Below are positions 13,981 to 19,358 of a stretch of 19,358 nt of DNA, piece after piece (the stretch's first letter is position 1; the number at the start of each line of letters is the position of its first letter). The notes under the pieces are model-generated. The model was not told the origin of the DNA, did no database searches, and saw only the letters and a list, made by a program, of their open reading frames with translations. A program made the position numbers and the translations under genes. Source of the stretch: JBCDHN01 sp964351855 (GTDB lineage: Bacteria; Verrucomicrobiota; Verrucomicrobiia; Verrucomicrobiales; DEV007); assembly GCA_964351855.1 (NCBI GenBank), contig CAYGQD010000138.1, forward strand, positions 1-19,358, given 5' to 3'.

Positions 13981-15651
13981 ATGAGCGATAGCCCCAGCAT
14001 AGTCATCGGTGCCGATCACGGTGGCGTGGAACTGAAAGATCAACTCGTCGTCTGGCTCAAAGAGCGCGGCCATGCCGTGACCGATGTCGGCACTCAGGGC
14101 CCGGAGTCCGTCGATTATCCGGACTTTGCCCACGCCGTTGCCGGGATGGTGGACACGGGCGAGTTTCCCTTTGGCGTTTTGGTTTGTACGTCCGCAGTGG
14201 GCGTCTGTATCACCGCGAATCGCCACCCTAATGTGCGAGCCGCCCAACTTTATGATGTGGAGATGGCGAAAATTGCCCGTTCTCACAACGACTCGAACGT
14301 GATTTGCTTGAGCGGCGCAAAAACCAGCCTTGATGAGGCCAAAGCTATTTTGGACGGCTACCTGTCGACGTCGTTTGAAGGTGGTCGTCACGAGCGACGC
14401 GTTCAGAAGATCAGCGGGAAGTCCATCGCCAGCGTGGATCCTGAGATTCATGCCGCGATTGAGGCGGAGCGCCGCCGGCAATCCGACAACATCGAATTGA
14501 TTGCGAGCGAGAACTTTGCTAGCGCAGCGGTTCGCGAAGCTCAGGGTTCCCTTTTGACCAACAAGTATGCCGAAGGTTACCCGGGACGCCGTTGGTATGG
14601 TGGTTGCGAGAACGTCGATGTGGTCGAGCAGCTGGCCATCGACCGCGCGAAAGAGCTTTTCAATGCGAATTTCGCCAATGTTCAGCCCCACAGTGGTTCC
14701 CAGGCTAACGCCGCAGTTTATTTCAGCGTCCTGGAGCCCGGCGACAAGATTCTGACGATGGACCTGAGTCACGGCGGCCATCTCACCCACGGTCACTTCG
14801 CCAATTTTTCGGGTAAGCTTTACGAAGTCCAGCACTACGGGGTCTCCAAAGAATCCGAAGAGATCGACTACGATCAATTGGCCAAGGCCGCAGTCGAGTT
14901 TCAGCCGAAAATGATCACCGCGGGTGCCAGCGCCTACTCCCGTATCATCGATTTCCCGAGGATGCGCGAAATCGCGGATTCGGTCGGAGCGTATCTCTTC
15001 GTCGATATGGCCCACATCGCGGGCTTGGTCGCTGCGGGTGTTCATCCCAGTCCCCTCGAACATGCCCATTTTGTGACTACGACTACGCACAAAAGCCTGC
15101 GCGGACCACGTGGTGGCCTGATTCTCAGTAATGATGAGGAACTGGGCAAAAAGCTGAACGCCATGGTATTCCCGGGCGTTCAGGGCGGACCGCTCATGCA
15201 CGTCATTGCGGCCAAAGCGATTTGCTTCCATGAAGCGCTTCAACCCGGCTTCAAAGAATACCAGGCCCAAGTCGTGAAAAATGCGTCGCACCTCGCGAAG
15301 TCCTTAGCGGATCATGGCTATCGCATCATCTCTGGTGGGACCGAGAATCATCTCTTCATGATCGATCTTCGTCCCAGCGGCCTCAATGGAAAGCAGGCTC
15401 AGGAAGCGCTCGATCACGCCGGCATTACCGTGAACAAGAATTCGATTCCCTTCGATACGGAGAGTCCGTTCAAAGGCGGTGGAATTCGCATCGGAACGCC
15501 AGCGGTTACCACTCGCGGGATGAAAGAGGCGGAGATGGAAACTGTCGCTGGATTCATCCACGAAGCGCTTTCGAACCGCGAAGACGCGGCCAAACTCGCC
15601 ATGATTCATGAGCAGGTGGTCCAGCTGAACCGTGGCTTTCCGCTTCCTTGA
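13981..15651 (+). CDS. glyA: RpiB-GlyA fusion: ribose-5-phosphate isomerase B + serine hydroxymethyltransferase
   Basis: One uninterrupted 556-residue frame encodes two enzymes that are normally separate. Residues 1-145 are RpiB: GADHGG (10-15, D12/H13), C69 as the expected catalytic Cys, RSHNDSNV (100-107, H102) and EGGRHERRV (133-141). The loop after C69 is TSAVG instead of the usual GTGVG. Residues about 150-556 are full-length serine hydroxymethyltransferase: IELIASENF (171-179), NKYAEGYPGRRWYGGCE (194-210), PHSGSQAN (236-243), VDMAHIAG (341-348) and the PLP lysine K371 in TTTTHKSLRGPRGG. RpiB interconverts ribulose and ribose 5-phosphate. SHMT makes glycine and methylene-THF from serine. 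Both feed nucleotide synthesis, in the cytoplasm. The linker is very short (about 143-150, KISGKSIA). The stop lies 5 bp from the end of a convergent gene. Confidence 0.95.
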   Translation: MSDSPSIVIGADHGGVELKDQLVVWLKERGHAVTDVGTQGPESVDYPDFAHAVAGMVDTGEFPFGVLVCTSAVGVCITANRHPNVRAAQLYDVEMAKIARSHNDSNVICLSGAKTSLDEAKAILDGYLSTSFEGGRHERRVQKISGKSIASVDPEIHAAIEAERRRQSDNIELIASENFASAAVREAQGSLLTNKYAEGYPGRRWYGGCENVDVVEQLAIDRAKELFNANFANVQPHSGSQANAAVYFSVLEPGDKILTMDLSHGGHLTHGHFANFSGKLYEVQHYGVSKESEEIDYDQLAKAAVEFQPKMITAGASAYSRIIDFPRMREIADSVGAYLFVDMAHIAGLVAAGVHPSPLEHAHFVTTTTHKSLRGPRGGLILSNDEELGKKLNAMVFPGVQGGPLMHVIAAKAICFHEALQPGFKEYQAQVVKNASHLAKSLADHGYRIISGGTENHLFMIDLRPSGLNGKQAQEALDHAGITVNKNSIPFDTESPFKGGGIRIGTPAVTTRGMKEAEMETVAGFIHEALSNREDAAKLAMIHEQVVQLNRGFPLP

Positions 15652-15656
15652 TGCGG

Positions 15657-16460
15657 TCAGGTTGGCGGAAGGGCGGAGTCTCCCCCATCGCCTTCGGTGA
15701 AGCGTCGGATCAGCTCCGGCTGAGTATGCACGTCGAAGCTTTCGTAGATTGCTTTGATGTAGTCGTTAACCGTGTGGATCGAGAGATCAGTCGTATCCGC
15801 AATCTGTTTGCGACCTTTGCCGAGGAGGAGAAATCCTAGAATGGTGCGCAAGCGCGGTGTGAGCGCGCTAATGTCAGAGCGCGGATGCTTCGGCCACGCC
15901 AACTCGTGCAGCCAGGTCACTTCGCTCAAGAGAATGTGGGCGATTTTCGCTTCGCGGGGATCGAACAACGGGCGGCCGATTTTGCGGAAGAGACTGATCA
16001 CGCTGATCTGCCCGCTCTCCGTGGTGCGCCCGGAAAGAACAATGGGTCCCAAGTCTGCGCCGGCCAAGAGCGGCATAATGGGAGCAGCGGCCAGTTTTTC
16101 CTCCGCCACCATCTGTTGTTGGAGGCGGGTGATGTGATTTTTACTGTTGGTCAGTTCCTGCAGAAAGGGAGCTGTCATCCACTGAAGATCCGGATGCTCC
16201 TGCAGCTGGAGATACTTCGCGAACTGCTCTTCGGTGAAGCCGCCGTGCAGAAAAATGGTATGGGAGGGATTTTTCGAGGTGTCGATCTCCCCAAACATCG
16301 ACCACGCCCAATAATCCGCCTGGATCAGCTTGGCGAGGCCGTTCATCAACCAGTTCCGTTTCACGCTAAACGATTCCTCTAAACCGGCGACGTCTCCCAA
16401 CAACCGCACGATTTCCCGGACATCATCCTCGCCTAAAGCCCCATTTCCTTCCGTGTTCAT
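15657..16460 (-). CDS. LuxR-type helix-turn-helix regulator
   Basis: The 267-residue protein ends in a LuxR/GerE-type DNA-binding domain (200-254). It shows LTPRLRTILGFLLLGKGRKQ at its start, the turn IADTTDLSIHTV, and the recognition-helix region NDYIKAIYESFDVHTQPEL. The first 195 residues resemble no sensor domain I can name with certainty; their alpha/beta pattern could be GAF-like. No signal peptide, membrane segment or receiver domain (DD..K pattern) is seen, so it is probably a cytoplasmic one-component regulator. It is transcribed toward the rpiB-glyA fusion, ends 5 bp from that stop, and has no obvious operon partner. Upstream of its ATG is a 7-bp dyad (16474-16503) that could be an operator. 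Its targets are unknown. Confidence 0.8.
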   Translation of the reverse strand: MNTEGNGALGEDDVREIVRLLGDVAGLEESFSVKRNWLMNGLAKLIQADYWAWSMFGEIDTSKNPSHTIFLHGGFTEEQFAKYLQLQEHPDLQWMTAPFLQELTNSKNHITRLQQQMVAEEKLAAAPIMPLLAGADLGPIVLSGRTTESGQISVISLFRKIGRPLFDPREAKIAHILLSEVTWLHELAWPKHPRSDISALTPRLRTILGFLLLGKGRKQIADTTDLSIHTVNDYIKAIYESFDVHTQPELIRRFTEGDGGDSALPPT

Positions 16461-16473
16461 CTGCTTTCGGCCA

Positions 16474-16503
16474 AGGTTGATTTGGTCAGCGTCTTGTCAA
16501 CCT
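16474..16503. promoter_or_regulatory. Dyad upstream of the LuxR-type gene
   Basis: AGGTTGA and TCAACCT are exact inverted 7-mers 16 bp apart, beginning 14 bp before the ATG. They could bind a regulator, perhaps the gene's own product. A minus-strand TTGACA lies inside, but no -10 box is at the right distance. Confidence 0.3.
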
Positions 16504-16535
16504 CGCGAAAACAGCCTCTTTGGAACGGTTTGATC

Positions 16536-16581
16536 GTCCTGCATACAATTCGCTCATCGATTGAACATTGAGCCGCAGGAC
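16536..16581. repeat. Inverted repeat with nested hairpin
   Basis: GTCCTGC and GCAGGAC are exact inverted 7-mers 32 bp apart. Inside lies a second pair, GCTCA and TGAGC. The nested layout could fold as RNA from either strand, but no function is evident. Confidence 0.35.
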
Positions 16582-16613
16582 AGGGAGAAATGCCATACCC
16601 AAAACCTACCAAC

Positions 16614-16631
16614 CCCCCTAGATTTAGGGGG
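16614..16631. repeat. Short GC hairpin
   Basis: CCCCCTA and TAGGGGG pair perfectly around a GATT loop. There is no proper T-run on either side; on the minus strand TTGGTAGGTTTT follows, which is weakly T-rich. It could end transcripts from the rhodanese-YceI gene, about 140 bp away. Confidence 0.4.
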
Positions 16632-16700
16632 CAGACATCTGCATGGACTTTTGTAACCTGCTACCGGTGTTCGATCACTACGATGAAGAGGCAGAGGTAA

Positions 16701-16744
16701 CCTCGCCCACACTCAGGAGTGCAAGTTCCTGAGAGTGGGCGGGG
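16701..16744. terminator. Strong stem-loop past the rhodanese-YceI gene
   Basis: A 15-bp stem with one mismatch (16704-16718 against 16727-16741, GCCCACACTCAGGA/TCCTGAGAGTGGGC core) closes an 8-base loop and can be extended outward by a few pairs. It starts about 25 bp past the stop of the minus-strand gene ending at 16770, so it most likely marks that transcript's 3' end. There is no T-run after it on the minus strand, so it may protect the mRNA end rather than terminate by itself. Confidence 0.5.
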
Positions 16745-16769
16745 GAAAGGAGAGGGAAGGCACCGGGGG

Positions 16770-17669
16770 TTAGACCGTGACGATCCGCAACTGAAGCTCG
16801 ATCATATCGTTGACCAGATGTCCCGCAAGGCGGTGGAAAAATTTGCCCGAGCCGTAGAGCACGTTCCACTTTGTGCGATCGAACGCCAGAGCCGCTTGAG
16901 CGGCTGGTTTTCCCTCCGGCGTAAAGCCTGCTGCGGCGTCGAAGCTGAGAGGGTGGGTGATACCTTTCAAAGTCAGTTCACCCTGCAACCGCAAGTTCGG
17001 CGAACCCGGCCCGCCGATGCGCTCCGCCGAAGTGATCACAAAACGCCCCTCGGGAAATCGTTCCACATCGAAGAAGTCATCGCTCTTCAAGTGGCCAATC
17101 AATCCATCGTGAAGTTCGGTCCCGGCCAAGTCGGTGCACTGCAGATCGGTCAGGTCGAGGACGAATTCACCGCCTGCCAATTCTCCCTGGCAAAATTCCA
17201 TCGAGCCGGACTTCAGACCAATGGTTCCCCAGTGCTTATTGACCAAATTCCGGCCGACCCACTCGATGCGGCTCTCGCCGGGATCGATCTCCAACGGACC
17301 GTGCGGAAGCGGAGGCGGGCAGATCGAGCGATCGTCACGTTCGATGCCAAGCCCAGCCTCTTTCCAGCCAGCCAACCCGTCGCGGAATTCCAGAACCTGA
17401 GCGAATCCGGCCCGCTCCAGCTTTTTGGCCGCCACCCGAGACTCGAAGCTGTTTGCGGATTCTCCATAGACGCAAATCGGCGCAGCGCGATCCAGATCTT
17501 CCCCGAGCCGGGAATGGAAGGCCACTTCGTAGACGCAGTTGGAGATGGCTCCGGGAAGGTGGGCGATGTCGTAGTCATCAGACAGGCGCACATCCAGAAG
17601 GGTCGGTGGGGTGGGGGATTCGAGGAGAGCCTTCAGTTCTCCGGTAGCAATGATTTGGGGTGTATTCAT
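16770..17669 (-). CDS. Rhodanese-like domain (catalytic Cys missing) fused to YceI-like domain
   Basis: Two domains share one frame. Residues about 1-110 are rhodanese-like: LLDVRLSDDYDIAHLPGAIS (24-43), then ICVYGESANSFESR and LEFRDGLAGW. Where rhodaneses have the sulfur-carrying Cys (VYC), this one has Gly (VYG, residue 69), so sulfurtransfer is not expected. Residues about 126-299 are YceI-like (LEIDPGESRIEWVGRNLVNK near its start, ELTLKGITHPLSFDA later), a lipocalin-type barrel that binds isoprenoid or other lipophilic ligands. YceI proteins are usually exported, but no signal peptide is seen, so this one should be cytoplasmic. I choose ATG 17669; an in-frame TTG at 17693 would add eight residues. 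It follows the pirin gene by 63 bp and is probably in its operon. Confidence 0.85.
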   Translation of the reverse strand: MNTPQIIATGELKALLESPTPPTLLDVRLSDDYDIAHLPGAISNCVYEVAFHSRLGEDLDRAAPICVYGESANSFESRVAAKKLERAGFAQVLEFRDGLAGWKEAGLGIERDDRSICPPPLPHGPLEIDPGESRIEWVGRNLVNKHWGTIGLKSGSMEFCQGELAGGEFVLDLTDLQCTDLAGTELHDGLIGHLKSDDFFDVERFPEGRFVITSAERIGGPGSPNLRLQGELTLKGITHPLSFDAAAGFTPEGKPAAQAALAFDRTKWNVLYGSGKFFHRLAGHLVNDMIELQLRIVTV

Positions 17670-17732
17670 GGTGATTGGTTCGTTGGTCGCCAAAGTCCAG
17701 TGAGATGGTTAGAGTTCGTTTCGCCGGGGAAA

Positions 17733-18443
17733 TTACCCCAAATCGAAGAGGATCGCTTCCACGGCGGAATCGCCCGCCTGGATTTGAAAGGTTCCCGCCG
17801 TTTCAGAGCTGGCTGCATCGCCAGATTCCAGGTTCGCTTCGTTCAGCGTGACGGGTCCTTCGATCACTTGCAGCCAGAGTCCGCGTCCTTCGGTCAGTTC
17901 GTGGGAAACCGTTTCCCCGGGGGCAAGTCGCAGCCGATAGACCGCGGCGTCTTGCCGAATCACGGCCGAGTCTTCCCGTCCATCTGGTGAAATCACCAGG
18001 ACCTTGCTCTTCGCTTCGGTCTCCGCATTGGGGTGCCACTCCGTGTAGGTCGGCTCCAGGTTCTTCTCCCGGGGCTGGATCCAGATTTGCAGAAAATGGA
18101 GCGGATCCGTGGAGGATGGATTGAACTCGCTGTGCGTCACGCCAGATCCCGCGCTCATGAGCTGGATTTGACCCGGCTCCAGAGAGCGACCGTTCCCCAT
18201 GCTGTCCTCGTGCTTCAGGGCACCTTCCAGCACATAGCTGAAGATCTCCATGTCACGGTGAGGATGAGTTGGGAATCCCGCGCCGGGAGCGACGCGATCC
18301 TGATTGATGACGCGGAGCGAGCGAAAGCCCATCCGCTCCGGGTTGTGATAGCTGGCAAAGCTGAACGTATGCTGGGAATTGAGCCAGCCATGGTTGGCTT
18401 TACCGCGGTCGTCGGACTTCAGAATACTAAGGGTAGAGTTCAT
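17733..18443 (-). CDS. Pirin family protein (quercetinase-like cupin)
   Basis: The 236-residue bicupin matches the YhhW/YhaK type of pirin. The N-terminal cupin has the metal ligands H60 and H62 (HPHRDMEIFSYVLEG), H104 and E106 (VTHSEFNP), equivalent to the YhhW set H57/H59/H101/E103, so it should bind a divalent metal. YhhW has quercetin 2,3-dioxygenase activity in vitro, while natural substrates of most pirins are unknown. The N-terminal WLNSQHTFSFASYHNPERMG is typical of the family. The protein is cytoplasmic. It is divergent from a LysR-type gene with 109 bp between them and is followed by the rhodanese-YceI gene. E. coli also pairs a pirin (yhaK) with a LysR regulator (yhaJ). The start has no Shine-Dalgarno sequence but fits the domain edge. 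Confidence 0.92.
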   Translation of the reverse strand: MNSTLSILKSDDRGKANHGWLNSQHTFSFASYHNPERMGFRSLRVINQDRVAPGAGFPTHPHRDMEIFSYVLEGALKHEDSMGNGRSLEPGQIQLMSAGSGVTHSEFNPSSTDPLHFLQIWIQPREKNLEPTYTEWHPNAETEAKSKVLVISPDGREDSAVIRQDAAVYRLRLAPGETVSHELTEGRGLWLQVIEGPVTLNEANLESGDAASSETAGTFQIQAGDSAVEAILFDLG

Positions 18444-18521
18444 CGTTGGTTGGGTAGGTGTTTGAAAGAGGAACTATCTTCTCTACGAACTGCGATTCCG
18501 GCCAATACTTCCTCCTTCACA

Positions 18522-18546
18522 ACTTCATGCGCCTGGGTTATGAAGT
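18522..18546. promoter_or_regulatory. LysR-type operator dyad (T-N11-A)
   Basis: ACTTCAT and ATGAAGT are perfect inverted 7-mers separated by exactly 11 bp, so the inner bases give the T-N11-A form of a LysR box. It ends six bases before the LysR ATG and lies in the 109-bp divergent region. It is well placed for autoregulation and for control of the pirin operon. Confidence 0.62.
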
Positions 18547-18552
18547 CCCAGT

Positions 18553-19358
18553 ATGGAATTCCATCAACTGCGTTACTTCGTTGCCGCTGCCGAAGAAATG
18601 AGCGTGACGCGCGCTGCTCAGCGTCTTCACGTTTCTCAGCCTGCCCTCAGTCGCCAAATCTCCGCTTTGGAGGAAGAACTCGGCGTCCTCCTGTTCGATC
18701 GCATTCGCCAGCGCATTCACTTGACCGAAGCCGGACGCTTTTTCCTGCCCAAAGCGCGTCAGATTCTCTGCGATGCCGAAACCAGCGCCCAGCAGCTTCG
18801 CGAGCAGTTCGGCACCGCCCAGCGCACCATTCGGCTCGGCTTCCTCGTTCCCTTTCTCGATGACATCGTCGCTCCCGCCGTCAAAGCGCTCCGCAAATCC
18901 TCGCAGCGCACCCGCGTAGCCCTCTTCGAACTCCCGCCTCGCGCCCAGCTCGACCGCCTCCGTGATGGCGAACTGGACTTGGCCATTCTCGGCAACATCG
19001 GCCCCGAAGATCAAGCCCGCTTCTCCTCCCGCCTCCTCATGCGCAGCCGCATGGCCGCCGTCTTGCCAGATGATCATCGCCTCGCGCGGCGGAAGCAAAT
19101 CACCCTGAAAGAACTCGCTGACGACGCCTTCGTCTCCCTTTCCGATGCCATCTTTCCCGGGCGTCGTCAGTTTCTGCGCGGTATCTGCCAGTCCCAAGGG
19201 TTCGAGCCGAACATCGCCGAAGAAGCAGACTCTCTGCCCCTCCTTCTCAGTGCCGTTTCCGCTGGAATCGGCGTCGCCCACCTCCCCGCCCACAGAAAAA
19301 AACTCCCCCACGCCGGGGGCCTCATCCTCACCCAGAACACGCCCCTGGTACACCCCCA
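18553..19358 (+). CDS. LysR-type transcriptional regulator (3' end cut by window)
   Basis: The frame opens at ATG 18553 and runs without a stop to the window edge (268 complete codons), so the C-terminus is missing. Residues 1-60 are a classic LysR winged helix-turn-helix: MEFHQLRYFVAAAEEMSVTR, then AAQRLHVSQPALSRQISALE and LGVLLFDR, LTEAGRFFL. From about 90 the effector-binding domain follows (TIRLGFLVPFLDDIV, then LRDGELDLAILG and ADSLPLLLSAVSAGIGVAHL). Family length is about 300, so some 25-35 residues are missing. It is divergent from the pirin gene, and the ACTTCAT-N11-ATGAAGT dyad precedes it. The effector is unknown. Its codon use looks richer in G/C at third positions than that of the glycan genes. 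Confidence 0.93.
   Translation, partial: MEFHQLRYFVAAAEEMSVTRAAQRLHVSQPALSRQISALEEELGVLLFDRIRQRIHLTEAGRFFLPKARQILCDAETSAQQLREQFGTAQRTIRLGFLVPFLDDIVAPAVKALRKSSQRTRVALFELPPRAQLDRLRDGELDLAILGNIGPEDQARFSSRLLMRSRMAAVLPDDHRLARRKQITLKELADDAFVSLSDAIFPGRRQFLRGICQSQGFEPNIAEEADSLPLLLSAVSAGIGVAHLPAHRKKLPHAGGLILTQNTPLVHP

Larger units (their letters stand above)
16461..16769. other. 309-bp gene-less gap with several hairpins
   Basis: No protein-coding frame is convincing here. The gap holds four inverted repeats: 16474-16503, 16536-16581, 16614-16631 and 16701-16741. The last two are strong stems. Neither is followed by a clear T-run on either strand, so they are not textbook terminators. Confidence 0.5.

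Noticed and set aside
13951..15291. Long minus-strand open frame (446 codons) opposite rpiB-glyA
   Set aside because: It is opposite a gene with complete RpiB and SHMT motifs and has no domain of its own.
16496..16501. Consensus TTGACA (minus strand) upstream of the LuxR-type gene
   Set aside because: At 16-18 bp downstream there is no TATAAT-like hexamer, so I do not call a promoter.
16753..16797. Cobalamin-riboswitch-like block on the plus strand (AGGGAA ... CCGCAACTG)
   Set aside because: The GGTG.AA.TCC core is missing, the right half is coding sequence of the YceI domain on the other strand, and no cobalamin gene follows on the plus strand.
16719..17990. Plus-strand open frame (423 codons) opposite the rhodanese-YceI and pirin genes
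   Set aside because: It crosses the end of one gene and part of another on the opposite strand and has no protein-like motif.
18033..18863. Plus-strand open frame (276 codons) across the pirin gene and the LysR start
   Set aside because: It overlaps two well-supported genes and has no motif.
18538..19353. Minus-strand open frame (271 codons) at the right edge
   Set aside because: The plus strand there encodes an unmistakable LysR-type protein; the minus frame is its shadow.

Overview
The window reads as chromosomal DNA of a Gram-negative bacterium with an outer membrane. It has a lipoprotein-type polysaccharide export channel and an inner-membrane Wzc-like tyrosine kinase. The gene content, the rarity of Shine-Dalgarno sequences and the ribose-5-phosphate isomerase B/serine hydroxymethyltransferase fusion suggest Verrucomicrobiota (Opitutae/Puniceicoccales-like), perhaps marine because a carbohydrate sulfotransferase is present. 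This placement is inference at moderate confidence; no rRNA or marker gene is in the window.

Positions 303-10246, minus strand, hold a Wzy-dependent exopolysaccharide or capsule operon. In transcription order it contains a short secreted export protein (OPX), a Wzc-like co-polymerase/BY-kinase, a GT4 glycosyltransferase, a Wzx-like flippase, a Wzy/O-antigen-ligase-like polymerase, a previously uncalled 44-residue membrane ORF that overlaps the wzy stop by ATGA, a second GT4, a PAPS-dependent sulfotransferase and a GT2. A full-length Wza-like lipoprotein (10422-11594) diverges from it. The expected product is a sulfated surface polysaccharide. No intact priming glycosyltransferase and no nucleotide-sugar genes are visible, so the locus probably continues beyond the left edge or is completed elsewhere.

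Positions 11595-12155 have no convincing gene but hold inverted and direct repeats and a possible terminator. A tRNA-Pro(GGG) on the minus strand follows, with its own promoter; its 3' end faces the glycan locus.

Positions 12390-15651, plus strand, begin with two Fur-box-like palindromes around a promoter. They are followed by a Bfd-like [2Fe-2S] protein with a cysteine-rich tail, a bacterioferritin lacking two ferroxidase ligands, a YwlE-like low-molecular-weight phosphatase, and a single-ORF RpiB-GlyA fusion. Phosphatase-rpiB-glyA recalls the Bacillus ywlE-rpiB-(ywlG)-glyA neighbourhood.

Positions 15657-19358 hold a convergent LuxR-type regulator, a 309-bp hairpin-rich gap, and a two-gene minus-strand unit of pirin followed by a rhodanese-like/YceI fusion whose rhodanese catalytic Cys is Gly. 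A LysR-type regulator diverges from this unit and is cut by the window end. A 25-bp dyad with T-N11-A geometry sits just before the LysR start, so this looks like a LysR-controlled stress module comparable to E. coli yhaJ-yhaK.

No CRISPR array, transposase or integrase was found. The strongest candidates for something new are the RpiB-GlyA fusion, the altered bacterioferritin with its Cys-rich Bfd partner under Fur boxes, the catalytically dead rhodanese-YceI fusion, and the small membrane ORF after wzy.
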